This document shows, one piece after another, positions 44,675 through 55,336 of a stretch of 64,000 nucleotides of DNA (position 1 is the first letter of the stretch; every line of letters begins with the position of its first letter). The notes beneath the pieces are model-generated. The model saw only the letters and a program-made list of their open reading frames with translations. It had not been told where the DNA came from and did no database searches. The stretch spans positions 842,019 through 906,018 of the forward strand of contig NZ_LMDK01000001.1 of assembly GCF_001425055.1 (NCBI RefSeq). The letters run 5' to 3'. Origin of the DNA: Pelomonas sp. Root1237. GTDB taxonomy: Bacteria > Pseudomonadota > Gammaproteobacteria > Burkholderiales > Burkholderiaceae_C. The translations under genes were made by a program, and so were the position numbers.

Positions 44675-45730
44675 ATGAGCAATCGCGCAAACAACTTCGA
44701 CGGGCTGCGTATCGTCGGCGCATTCCTGGTGCTGTTGACACATCACTTCCCGCTCATGGGCGGTATCGAGCCCGGCATTCGATCCACGTCCATGATCACG
44801 TTGGGCCATTTCGGCGTGATGCTGTTCTTCAGCATCAGCGGCTACCTGGTCGCGCAAAGCTGGGAGCGCGACCCCCACGTTGCTCGGTTCCTGGCGCGGC
44901 GTGCGCTGCGCATCATGCCCGGCTTCGCGGCCTGCATATTGGTGCTATGCATCGGCCTTGCCTGGTACGCCGCCACTCGCCACAGTACCGCCTACTGGCA
45001 AGGGCTCCTGGCCTACAGCGGCAACCTTGTTCCGCTGAGCTATTGGGACGACATTCACTTCATCGCCCGGCCGGGCGATGGGAAGCTCAACGGCCCCCTC
45101 TGGACCATCCCCTATGAGGTTCGTTGCTATCTGATCTTCGCGGTGGGCGCATTCCTTCTGCAGAAGCGGATGCGCTTGGCGGTGGCGGGCGGGCTGCTGT
45201 TGGGGCTGACCTGCTATCTGGCCGCGCACCTCGACGATGCCCTGGTGGCGCGCGCGCTCGTGGCCGAGGAGTTGCGCCTGACGCAGTTGATGCTGTTCTT
45301 CTGCTTTGGTGCAGCCCTTCACTACTTCCCTCTTACCGCGCGGCGGCTTGCCGTCCTCCTGGCGGGTGCACTGGTGGCCGCGCTGCTGGGCCATCAGCAT
45401 CTGGCGACCTGGCTGGCCATTCCGCCCGTGGCGGTCTGCGTGGGCAGCCGCTCATGGCCCGTGCTGCGCAGTGCCGGCCGATTTGGCGATTTGTCCTACG
45501 GCGTCTATCTGTGGGGTTGGCCGACCCAGCAGCTGGTGTACATCTGGCTGGAGCCCAAAGTTCCTTTCCTCATGTCGCTGCTGCTGACGACATGCATGGT
45601 GTTGGTCCTGGCTTGGTTGTCCTGGACGTTCATCGAACGTCCGGCCCTTCGACTCAAGCCTCGCACCAGGCAGAGGCAGGAGGCCGAAGCACCTTCGCTT
45701 GCGCACCCCGGCCAGGATATGGCGGCGTAA
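44675..45730 (+). CDS. Acyltransferase family 3 membrane protein
   Basis: A 351-residue integral membrane O-acyltransferase of the OafA/NodX type. The N-terminal motif NFDGLRIVGAFLVLLTHHFPL carries the conserved His pair, and FGVMLFFSISGYLVAQSW and RFLARRALRIMPGF are the next blocks. About ten hydrophobic helices are visible. It probably acylates a surface sugar. GGGGAGG precedes ATG 44675. It is divergent from the tyrosine phosphatase gene, which fits a surface-polysaccharide function but proves nothing. Confidence 0.9.
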   Translation: MSNRANNFDGLRIVGAFLVLLTHHFPLMGGIEPGIRSTSMITLGHFGVMLFFSISGYLVAQSWERDPHVARFLARRALRIMPGFAACILVLCIGLAWYAATRHSTAYWQGLLAYSGNLVPLSYWDDIHFIARPGDGKLNGPLWTIPYEVRCYLIFAVGAFLLQKRMRLAVAGGLLLGLTCYLAAHLDDALVARALVAEELRLTQLMLFFCFGAALHYFPLTARRLAVLLAGALVAALLGHQHLATWLAIPPVAVCVGSRSWPVLRSAGRFGDLSYGVYLWGWPTQQLVYIWLEPKVPFLMSLLLTTCMVLVLAWLSWTFIERPALRLKPRTRQRQEAEAPSLAHPGQDMAA

Positions 45731-45733
45731 TAC

Positions 45734-45759
45734 TTAGGCGAGCGCCTGCGCTCGCCTAA
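45734..45759. terminator. Bidirectional terminator between acyltransferase and TonB receptor genes
   Basis: TTAGGCGAGCG (45734-45744) pairs perfectly with CGCTCGCCTAA (45749-45759) around CCTG. It lies in the 59-base gap between two convergent genes, so an 11-bp stem here can serve both. No long T-run follows on either strand. Confidence 0.7.
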
Positions 45760-45789
45760 CCCGCTACCAGGCGATACCGGCAGCGATGC

Positions 45790-48081
45790 TCAAAACCGCA
45801 TGTCTGCCCGCAGCGAGATCACCCGGAAGGTGCGGTTGCGTGACCAGCTGTCGGTGACGATGTTGTGGCTGGTGATGGTGTCGATGTAGACGGCCTCCGA
45901 CGTGACCTGTGCATCGCGCGGCAGCAGGTTGGCCAGGGACAGGCGCCAGTTGATGCCGTCGCGTACCGAGCCGCTGGCCCAGGACAGGTAGGCATCGAAC
46001 TGGCGGCGGGCGGTCTCCTCACGCTTCAGGTTGAGGGTCTGCTGCACGCTGCTGGCCGGCACGTAGTTGAAGTTGAAGCCGCTGCCGAAGTTCTGGCCCA
46101 GGGCCTTCCAGCGGTGGTCGAGGCCGAAGTTCAGGCTGCCGCGCGGCTGCTGGTCCAGGCGGGCGTTGGAGCCCGGGATGCCCTTGACCTTGCTGTCGAA
46201 GACGGCGATGTTGAAGCGCAGCAGCAGCAACTGCCATTCGGGCGGCGCTTCCTCCCACAGCTCGTCCAGGCGCGCCTTGACCTCGAACTCGAAGCCCATG
46301 GTGCGCGCGCCTTCCATGTTGCGCGGCCGGCTGACCCAGCGCTGCGACTCGTCCCAGGGCACGGTCTCCAGCTGCAGGTTGCTTCGGATCAGGCTCTTGA
46401 TGTCGCGCACGAAAGCGCTGCCCGACACGATGCCGCCGGTGGGCAGCCAGTGCTCCAGGCTCAGGTCCACGCCGGTGGCCAGCTCGGGTTTGAGGTCGGG
46501 GTTGCCGGCGCGGTCGGCGTAGGTGGGCAGGTTGGGGCCGGTGGGGTAGGTGGTGTTGATGGTCGGCCGGGCGATCAGGTCGTTGAGGTTGGGCGAGCGA
46601 TAGCTGCGCGTCAGGCTCAGCCGCACCTGGTCCTTGGGGAAGGCCTCGGGCTTCCACAGCAGGTGAAAGAGCGGCGACGTGACCTGCGAGACGTTGCGCG
46701 TGTCGGGCAGCAAGCCGCTCGCGTCGGCGCGGGTCTCGATGCGTTCGTAGCGGATGCCGGCATAGACCGACCAGATCTTGCTCGGGCTCCACTCGTCCTG
46801 CGTGTAGGCGGCAAAACGCTGGTTGCGCGAGCCCAGCGTGTCGCCGAACTTCTGCAGCGCGGGCGACTCCACGCCGTCGATCAGCGTGCGGCGCACCTGC
46901 ACCCGGTGGCTCTGCTCGCTCTCGGCGCCGGTCACCCACTGGTGCTCCTTGGCGGTCTTGAGGCTCCACTTGGCGCCCAGGCTGGTCTGGTCTTCGTCGG
47001 TGACGTTGTGGTCGTCCTGGATGCGCTCCAGGTCGATGCCGATGTCCTTCAGCGTCTCGCGGCGCTGGCTGTTGCTGGTGGACTTGAAGCCGCCACGGCC
47101 CAGGCGCAGGTCCCAGCTCTCACCGACGGCGGGCCGATAGTTGGCCGACAGGTTGAGTCTCAGGTTGTGCACGCGGCTGTCGTTTTCGCCTTGCACGTCG
47201 CGAAAGCGCGTGAAGCCGACGGCGTTGTTCTGGCTTGAACCTTCGCTCTGCGACAGCGCGAAGAAGGGCGCGAGGTTGAAGCTCAGCGTGTCGCTGTATT
47301 TCCAGCGCAGGCGCGCATTGCCGTTGAGGTTGGCGCTGTTGCCCACGCTCGTGCCTTGCTGCACGGTCTCGTTGAGCACCTGGCCGGTGTCGGTGTCGAC
47401 GACGCGGTTGTGCGAGTCGATGTTGTTGAAGCGACGGTGCAGGCCGGCGTTGGTCGACACCGCGCCGACGAACTCGTCGCCGTTCGGGCCGCCCCACTTC
47501 AGGTTGCGCGTCCAGCTGGCGTCGGCCTGCGGCTCGCCGCGGTCCTGGCCGAGGCTCAGGCGCAGCTCGTTCGTCGCCTTGAGCAGGGGCTCGCGCAGGA
47601 TGATGTTGATGGTGCCGGCAATGGCGCGCGCTCCAGTCTCGGCGGTGGGCGCGCGGTAGATCTCGATGCGTTCGACCTGGTCCGGCGGCAGGTCCTCCAC
47701 CGCAAAGCCCGCCGGCGCGCGTTCGCCGTCGACGAGGATCTGCGTGAAGCCGCTGCCCAGGCCGCGCATGCGGATGTCGCCGCCACGCCCGGGCCGGCCG
47801 CCGATGGTGACGCCGGGCAGGCGGCGCAGCACGTCGCCCAGCACCGTGTCGCCGTAGCGGTCCAGGTCTTCGCGCTCGATGACGATCTTGCTGGCCGTGC
47901 TGTTGCGGCGGCGGCTGTTGGCCGTCGGCCCGCCGTTGACCTCGACGCGATCCAGGCGGTTGGCGGCGCCGCTGGCGGCGGAGGCCGGCGCGGCGGGCGG
48001 GGGCGTTTTTTGGGGCGTTGTCTGGGCCGCGCACAGGGCGTTGGCACACAGCATTGCCAGCGCAACAAGAAGGCGGCTCAT
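45790..48081 (-). CDS. TonB-dependent outer-membrane receptor
   Basis: A 763-residue TonB-dependent transporter. It has a signal peptide (MSRLLVALAMLCANALCA), a Pro/Ala-rich linker, a plug domain with LGDVLRRLPGVTIGGRPGRGGDIRMRG, ILVDGERAP and VERIEIYRAPTAE, then a long 22-strand barrel ending in RVISLRADMRF with the terminal Phe typical of outer-membrane barrels. The substrate is not certain. It sits 3.5 kb from the GH74 gene, so oligosaccharide uptake is possible, but the plug also fits siderophore-type receptors. No SusD, FecI/FecR or kinase gene adjoins it. Confidence 0.9.
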   Translation of the reverse strand: MSRLLVALAMLCANALCAAQTTPQKTPPPAAPASAASGAANRLDRVEVNGGPTANSRRRNSTASKIVIEREDLDRYGDTVLGDVLRRLPGVTIGGRPGRGGDIRMRGLGSGFTQILVDGERAPAGFAVEDLPPDQVERIEIYRAPTAETGARAIAGTINIILREPLLKATNELRLSLGQDRGEPQADASWTRNLKWGGPNGDEFVGAVSTNAGLHRRFNNIDSHNRVVDTDTGQVLNETVQQGTSVGNSANLNGNARLRWKYSDTLSFNLAPFFALSQSEGSSQNNAVGFTRFRDVQGENDSRVHNLRLNLSANYRPAVGESWDLRLGRGGFKSTSNSQRRETLKDIGIDLERIQDDHNVTDEDQTSLGAKWSLKTAKEHQWVTGAESEQSHRVQVRRTLIDGVESPALQKFGDTLGSRNQRFAAYTQDEWSPSKIWSVYAGIRYERIETRADASGLLPDTRNVSQVTSPLFHLLWKPEAFPKDQVRLSLTRSYRSPNLNDLIARPTINTTYPTGPNLPTYADRAGNPDLKPELATGVDLSLEHWLPTGGIVSGSAFVRDIKSLIRSNLQLETVPWDESQRWVSRPRNMEGARTMGFEFEVKARLDELWEEAPPEWQLLLLRFNIAVFDSKVKGIPGSNARLDQQPRGSLNFGLDHRWKALGQNFGSGFNFNYVPASSVQQTLNLKREETARRQFDAYLSWASGSVRDGINWRLSLANLLPRDAQVTSEAVYIDTITSHNIVTDSWSRNRTFRVISLRADMRF

Positions 48082-48114
48082 GGCCGCGCATTCTTGCGGA
48101 GCGAAGTGACTTTC

Positions 48115-48145
48115 GCTTACGTAAAGCGCTCATTTACATGAGCGC
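48115..48145. promoter_or_regulatory. Two inverted repeats between ompW and the TonB receptor gene
   Basis: GCGCTCAT (48126-48133) and ATGAGCGC (48138-48145) are exact inverses around TTAC. Overlapping it at 48115-48129 is CGCTT-ACGTA-AAGCG, a smaller inverted repeat. They lie 34-64 bases upstream of the receptor start and 10 bases after the ompW stop on the same strand. The outer one may end ompW transcription, the inner one may be an operator of the receptor gene; either or both remain possible. Confidence 0.5.
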
Positions 48146-48154
48146 AAGCGGCCG

Positions 48155-48769
48155 TCAGAACCGCCAACCCAGGCCGACGCTGGCAAGTGTCGGGTTGACC
48201 TTGAACTTGCCGGCCGACGCGCCGTTGGCATAGACCGTCGTCTGCAGGTCGACCTTCTTCACGTCGAAGTTCAGATAGGTGCCCTTGCTGATCTCGACGT
48301 CTGCGCCGATCTGCCAGGCAGCGCCCCAGCTGTTGTGCTTGATGCTGGGATGAAGAGCGGTCTGCACGGCAGGCGCGAACTCGACGCTGGAGAAATTGGT
48401 GTAGTTCACGCCCGCACCGACGTAGGGACGCACGGTGCCGGTCGGGTTGAAGTGGTACTGCAGCGTCAGCGTCGGCGGCAGGTGCTTGAGCGAGCCGATC
48501 TCGCTGCCGTTGGAGTAGATCGTCTGCTTCTGCGGATAGGTCAGGATCAGCTCGGCCGCGATGTTGGGCGCGATGAAGTAGCTGAAATCAACTTCTGGGA
48601 AGGTCTTGTTGTTGATCGACAGGCCCAGGCCCGTGCTGTCCTTGTTGGCGGAATCCAGGTGCAGCGCCCGCACGCGTACCAGCAGCGGGCCTTCATCGGC
48701 GAAGGCGGGCTGCAGGGCAAGGGCGGCGGCGGCAACGGCGGCCAGGCGCAGGGCGGAAGAGAACTTCAT
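48155..48769 (-). CDS. ompW: OmpW-family outer-membrane protein
   Basis: A 204-residue eight-stranded beta barrel. The signal peptide is MKFSSALRLAAVAAAALALQPAFA. Conserved OmpW elements include LLVRVRALHLDSANKD, NIAAELILTYPQKQTIYSNG, LPPTLTLQYHFNPTGTVRPYVGAGVNYTNFS and the C-terminal VGLGWRF. The family forms narrow channels for small hydrophobic molecules. ATG 48769 is used because the residues further upstream do not fit a signal peptide. It lies upstream of the TonB receptor gene and downstream of metF on the same strand. Confidence 0.92.
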   Translation of the reverse strand: MKFSSALRLAAVAAAALALQPAFADEGPLLVRVRALHLDSANKDSTGLGLSINNKTFPEVDFSYFIAPNIAAELILTYPQKQTIYSNGSEIGSLKHLPPTLTLQYHFNPTGTVRPYVGAGVNYTNFSSVEFAPAVQTALHPSIKHNSWGAAWQIGADVEISKGTYLNFDVKKVDLQTTVYANGASAGKFKVNPTLASVGLGWRF

Positions 48770-48895
48770 CAATGGCTCCAGTGAATGGGACGTGTCCCGA
48801 TGGAGGCATTGCACGCGCCGGCGGCTCACGGCGGTTTGAGGCAACACAAGGTGGCGCCTCGCAGCGCCACACTCGATGTGGGGTTTTGCGCTGGA

Positions 48896-49735
48896 TCAAA
48901 CCTTGTTGCCAAGGCCGAGGCGTTTGCACAACTCCAGAGTCAGCGCGCTCTGGTTGAGCGTGTAGAAGTGGATGCCCGGCGCGCCGCCGTCGATGAGGCG
49001 TTCGCACAACCGCGTGATGACGTCCAGGCCGAAGGCGCGGATGCTGGCGGCGTCGTCCATGAAACCTTCCATCTTCATCTGCACCCAGCGCGGGATGTCG
49101 ATGCCGTCGCGCTGCGCGAACTGGGCGATGCGGCCGTAGTTGTGGAAGGGCATGATGCCCGGCACGATGGGCTGGGTGACGCCCAGGCGGCGCGCCTCGT
49201 CGACGAAGTGGAAGTAGGCGTCGGCGTTGAAGAAGAACTGCGTGATCGAGCCATCGGCGCCGGCCTTCATCTTGTCGACGAAGTGCTGCAGGTCGCGCGC
49301 TGCATAGCGCTGCTGCGGGTGCACCTCGGGGTAGGCCGCGACCTCGATATGCCAATCCTTGCCCTGGGTCTCGCGGATGAAGCTGACCAGTTCGGACGCA
49401 TAGCGGAACTCGCCCGCCGTGGCGGTGCCGCTGGGCAGGTCACCGCGCAGGGCGACGACGCGGTGGATGTCCTGGGCGCGGTAGGTGGCCAGGATCTCGG
49501 CGATGTTCTCGCGCGTGGAGCCCACGCAGGAGAGATGCGGTGCGGCATTGAAGCCGGCCGCGGCGATGTCCATCACGGCGCCCAGGGTCTTGTCGCGCGT
49601 GGAGCCGCCGGCGCCGTAGGTGACGCTGAAGTACTGGGGCGACATCGCGCCCAGCTCCTGCACGACGGTCTTGAGCTTTTCGACGCCGACCGGCGTGTTC
49701 GGGGGGAAAAATTCGAAACTGACAAGGGTGCTCAT
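48896..49735 (-). CDS. metF: 5,10-methylenetetrahydrofolate reductase
   Basis: FAD enzyme that reduces methylene-THF to methyl-THF for methionine synthesis, in the cytosol. It has 279 residues. The N-terminus VSFEFFPPNTPVGVEKL holds the essential glutamate. FSVTYGAGGSTRDKTL, HLSCVGSTRENIAEIL, VVALRGDLPSG, DGSITQFFFNADAYFHFVDE and VPGIMPFHNYGRI are all standard MetF blocks. The ATG overlaps the tlyA stop by ATGA, so metF is translated from the ahcY-tlyA-metF message and shares the riboswitch. Confidence 0.95.
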   Translation of the reverse strand: MSTLVSFEFFPPNTPVGVEKLKTVVQELGAMSPQYFSVTYGAGGSTRDKTLGAVMDIAAAGFNAAPHLSCVGSTRENIAEILATYRAQDIHRVVALRGDLPSGTATAGEFRYASELVSFIRETQGKDWHIEVAAYPEVHPQQRYAARDLQHFVDKMKAGADGSITQFFFNADAYFHFVDEARRLGVTQPIVPGIMPFHNYGRIAQFAQRDGIDIPRWVQMKMEGFMDDAASIRAFGLDVITRLCERLIDGGAPGIHFYTLNQSALTLELCKRLGLGNKV

Positions 49736-50478
49736 CGGGAGGCCCACAAGAAGAATTCGCGGTTGCCATCACCGCCGGTGATGGGGCTGTCGAAGTAGTC
49801 CAGCACCTTGAGGCCGAGGGCCGTGCAGGCCAGGCGCACGCGGGCTTCCAGTCGCGGGTAGTCGGCCTCGTCCTTGACGAGACCGCCCTTGCCCAGGGCT
49901 TGTGGCCCCAGTTCGAACTGCGGCTTGATGAGCACGAGCAGATGGCCGTGCACCTCCAGCCAAGGCAGCAACTCCGGGAGGCTGCCCACCATGGAAATGA
50001 AACTCAGGTCGCCGACGATCAGCGTGAAGCCGCCCGTCGGCGCGTGCTGGCGCAACACGTCCAGCTCGCGCACATGCACGCCTTCCAGCGCCGTGACGCG
50101 CGGGTCGGCCAGCAGCTTGGCATGCAGCTGGCCATGGCCTACGTCCACGCCAACGACATGGCGGGCGCCGTGAGCCAGCAGGCAGTCTGTGAAGCCGCCT
50201 GTGCTCTGGCCGACGTCCAGCACAGTGTGCGTCGTGACGTCGAAGCCGACGCGGGTGAGCGCCCCTTCCAGCTTGAGCCCGCCGCGCGACACATAGCGCA
50301 GCTCCGCGTCGTCGGTGACGCGCAGCTGCGCCGTCTCGGGCAGGTCCTCGCCGGCCTTCTTCAACATCGCCCAGCCGGTGGGCGAGGCCCATTCGGCGGC
50401 GGCGTTCGAGATCAAGCGCTGGGCCACCGAGCGGGTCGGTGCCAGGCCTTGGGCGACGAGGAGCTGGTCAGCGCGCAT
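49732..50478 (-). CDS. tlyA: TlyA-family rRNA cytidine-2'-O-methyltransferase
   Basis: A 248-residue protein with an N-terminal S4 RNA-binding domain (MRADQLLVAQGLAPTRSVAQRLI) and a RrmJ/FtsJ methyltransferase domain. SAM-binding motif VLDVGQSTGGFTDCLL is near residue 88. VGVDVGHGQLH, VGDLSFISM and VLIKPQFELG (catalytic Lys) follow. It should 2'-O-methylate rRNA, as known for TlyA, using SAM and producing SAH, which suits its place between the SAH hydrolase and metF. ATG 50478 is preferred over TTG 50484. Confidence 0.9.
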   Translation of the reverse strand: MRADQLLVAQGLAPTRSVAQRLISNAAAEWASPTGWAMLKKAGEDLPETAQLRVTDDAELRYVSRGGLKLEGALTRVGFDVTTHTVLDVGQSTGGFTDCLLAHGARHVVGVDVGHGQLHAKLLADPRVTALEGVHVRELDVLRQHAPTGGFTLIVGDLSFISMVGSLPELLPWLEVHGHLLVLIKPQFELGPQALGKGGLVKDEADYPRLEARVRLACTALGLKVLDYFDSPITGGDGNREFFLWASR

Positions 50479-50484
50479 CGACAA

Positions 50485-51897
<1,413 letters not shown>

Positions 51898-51976
51898 GCA
51901 GGGCTCCTTCAAGCGAATGAAGCCGCTGGCGGGTCGTACGGGGGGATCAAACCTCACCCAGGCACGGATTGCCAGC

Positions 51977-52053
51977 GGGTGAGCGCAGTTGCAGGGGGTC
52001 AGAACTTCCGAGCCTGGCCTCAATAGGTGCTGAGGTTGCAACGCTCCTCGGAA
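51977..52053 (-). ncRNA. S-adenosylhomocysteine (SAH) riboswitch
   Basis: Cis-acting aptamer ahead of ahcY. On the minus strand it starts with TTCCGAG (52053-52047), which pairs with CTCGGAA (52012-52006) to form P1. Inside is GGAGCGTTGCAACC, a CCTCA/TGAGG hairpin, and the conserved GCCAGGCTCGG. Downstream, TGCAAC and GCGCTCAC (51993-51979) can pair back to GTTGCA and GAGCG, giving the pseudoknot. This is the known SAH class, described in betaproteobacteria upstream of ahcY and metF, where SAH turns expression on. About 80 bases separate it from the ahcY start. Confidence 0.93.
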
Positions 52054-52065
52054 GGAGGCGGCATT

Positions 52066-52965
52066 CTAGCCGGCAGCGCTGCGCAGCAGCGAGATGTCCT
52101 CGCGTGGCGGCGCGCCAAAAAGGCGACGATATTCACGGCTGAACTGCGAAGGGCTCTCGTAACCAACCCGGTGCGCGGCGCTGGCGGCATCCAGGCCATC
52201 GCCCAGCATCAGCCGGCGCGCCTGCTGCAGGCGCAGGTTTTTCTGGAACTGCAGCGGTGACAGGGCGGTCAGCTGCTTGAAGCGCAGGTGCAGCGTCGAT
52301 GGGCTCATGTGGGCCAGCTCGGCCAGTTCGTCGATGGACAGAGGTTCGGCATAGCGGCGCGACAGCTGCTCGATGACGCGGCCCACGCGGCGGGTGACGC
52401 CGTCGGTATGCGCCAGCGAACGCAGCCGCGGGCCCAGCGGGCCGGTCAGCACGCGGTAGAGGATCTCGCGCTGCACCAACGGTGCCAGCGTCTTCAGATC
52501 CTGCGGGCTGTCCAGCAGCTGCAGCAGACGCAGGGCCGCGTCCAGCAGCGGCGCGGTGACGGGCGCGACATGCAGGCCGGCGTCGTTGCCTTCAGGCGGT
52601 GCATCGCCGTCCAGCAGCAGCTCGGTCAGCGCCTGCGTCTCGCAGCTCAGGCGCATACAGACATAGGGCTTGGCCGGGCTGGCCTCCAGCACTTGGCCGC
52701 GCGGCAGCATGGTCATGGGTACGACGAGGCACTGCATGGCGTCGTAATGCACCACGCGCTCGCCGAGCTGCGCGCGCTTGCGGCCCTGCAGCACCAGCAC
52801 CAGGCCGGGCTCGTAAACCGCCGGCACAGGCTGGGCCGGCGCGCTGGCGCGGATCAGCCGCAGCCAGGGCAGGGCGGTCGTGTGCAGGCCATCTGCGGGC
52901 GCGCGGGCCAGGGCCTGCGCGATCGTGCGCTCGCGCAGAGCTTGCAGGTCATCGTCGTTTGGCAT
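52066..52965 (-). CDS. AraC-family regulator (YqhC-like N-terminal domain)
   Basis: A 299-residue activator. The N-terminal AraC_N domain has LTLIRA-type strands, VYEPGLVLVLQGRKRAQLGERVVHYDAMQCLVV and LPRGQVLEASPAKPYVCMRL, as in YqhC. The C-terminal pair of helix-turn-helices includes LSIDELAELAHMSPSTLHLRFKQLTALSPLQFQKNLRLQQARRLM and AASAAHRVGYESPSQFSREYRRLFG. YqhC controls aldehyde reductases, and here an aldo/keto reductase is divergent from it. ATG 52965 chosen; upstream residues are not family-like. Confidence 0.92.
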   Translation of the reverse strand: MPNDDDLQALRERTIAQALARAPADGLHTTALPWLRLIRASAPAQPVPAVYEPGLVLVLQGRKRAQLGERVVHYDAMQCLVVPMTMLPRGQVLEASPAKPYVCMRLSCETQALTELLLDGDAPPEGNDAGLHVAPVTAPLLDAALRLLQLLDSPQDLKTLAPLVQREILYRVLTGPLGPRLRSLAHTDGVTRRVGRVIEQLSRRYAEPLSIDELAELAHMSPSTLHLRFKQLTALSPLQFQKNLRLQQARRLMLGDGLDAASAAHRVGYESPSQFSREYRRLFGAPPREDISLLRSAAG

Positions 52966-52974
52966 GCGGGTGAT

Positions 52975-53043
52975 TGTGCAAACACTTGCCGATGGGCGGC
53001 GCAATGCGGGTTCAAGCGCTGGAGGATCGGGCAAACATGCGCC
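52975..53043. promoter_or_regulatory. Direct repeats between araC-type and aldo/keto reductase genes
   Basis: TGTGCAAACACTTGCC (52975-52990) and CGGGCAAACATGCGCC (53028-53043) share the core GCAAACA plus a trailing GCC, in the same orientation, 53 bases apart. AraC activators bind such direct repeats, so these are candidate sites. It is a hand alignment only. Confidence 0.35.
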
Positions 53044-53121
53044 AGCTTTGTGCTGGGCGCGCAGGGTTGAGTTTCCTAAGCTGTCCCCATCCCATTGATG
53101 ATCCCTTCAAGGAGTTCCACC

Positions 53122-54112
<991 letters not shown>

Positions 54113-54123
<11 letters not shown>

Positions 54124-55336
54124 TGCTGCGATAGGCCCAGAAGCGCGGCAACAGGAAGCCGGTGGCGATGACACCGGCCAGGCAGATCACGCCGCCGATC
54201 CAGATCGCCGGCGCCACGCCCCAGGCGTCGGCCATGAAGCCTGCCCGCGCGTTGCCGACCAGCGGGCCGGTCAGGTAGCTGATCATCTCAATGCCCGCGA
54301 GCCGCCCGCGCAGCGTGTTCGGGATGGTCTCGTTCCAGATGGTGCCGCGGAACACGCCGCTGACCATGTCGGCGGCACCCGCCACCGCCAGGCAGGCCAG
54401 GCCCAGCATCAGGCTGGGTGCAAAGCCCAGCGCCACGATGCCCAGAGCCCACACCGCCGCCGCGATGACGACCGCGCGGCCGTGGCGGCTGACCTTGCCC
54501 GTCCAGCCGCTGAACAGGCCGATGACCAGCGCGCCGACCGACATCGCCGACAGCAGCCAACCCACCGATTCGGTGCGCCCGTCCGCCGCCGCCATCGCCG
54601 GGAACAGCGCCACCGGGAAGGCAAAGGCCATCGCGACGATGTCGACGATGTAGGTGCCCATCAGCTCGGGCCGCGCCCACGCGAAGCGCAGGCCTTCGGC
54701 AAGATCGGCCAGCAGATGCGGCCGTTCGCCTGGTGCGTCGACCGTGCCGATGGTTTCGCGCGGAATGCGGGCGATGAAGAACAGCGCCGCGATGAAGGTC
54801 GCGAGGTCGAAGATGTAGGCGCCGACCGCGCCCCATTTCGCGAGCAGCAGCCCGGCCAGGGCCGGCCCGGCGACCATGCCCACCGTGCCCCGCACCGACG
54901 ACAGCGCCGCGACGGCAGCAAACTCCTCGGGCCGCGCGAGTTTCTGCGTCAGCGCCTCCAGCGCCGGCCGATGGAAGCCGCTGGCACCCTGTAGCACCGC
55001 CACCAGCGCGTAGATGGCCAGCACGCTCGGCGTGGCGCTCAGCGCATTCATCAGCAGGCCGGCCAGGCACAACGCCATCAAGGCCTCCGAGCCGATCAGC
55101 AGCCGCTTGCGGTCGACCCGGTCCGCCACGGCGCCGCCCAGCAGGCCGCAAACGACGACCGGGACCAATTGCACCAGACCCAACAGGCCGACCTGGGCGT
55201 TGGAGTGCGTCAACTCATAGAGCTGCCAGGGCACGGCCACATAGCTGACCATGGTGCCCAGGCCCGAGATGAACTGACTGGCGAAGAGGCGTCGAAAGGC
55301 GGTGTTGCGGCGCAGCGGCGCGATATCAAGAAGCAT
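54113..55336 (-). CDS. MFS transporter (EntS-like MFS_3)
   Basis: A 407-residue inner-membrane exporter of the major facilitator superfamily, about twelve helices. The start [38 protein letters not shown] and the loop [14 protein letters not shown] (the A-motif between helices 2 and 3) are typical of the EntS/MFS_3 subgroup. Substrate unknown. The start directly follows the stop of the adenosine-deaminase-like gene (TGA then ATG), so the two form one transcription unit. Confidence 0.9.

Noticed and set aside
45790..48081. A SusC/SusD-type polysaccharide utilisation locus around the TonB receptor
   Set aside because: There is no SusD-like gene, the receptor is of ordinary proteobacterial type, and it is separated from the glycosidase cluster by the methyl-cycle operon.
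48850..48870. GTGGCGC/GCGCCAC hairpin after metF as a strong terminator
   Set aside because: A 7-bp stem is present, but no T-run follows on the minus strand, so I did not list it as a terminator.
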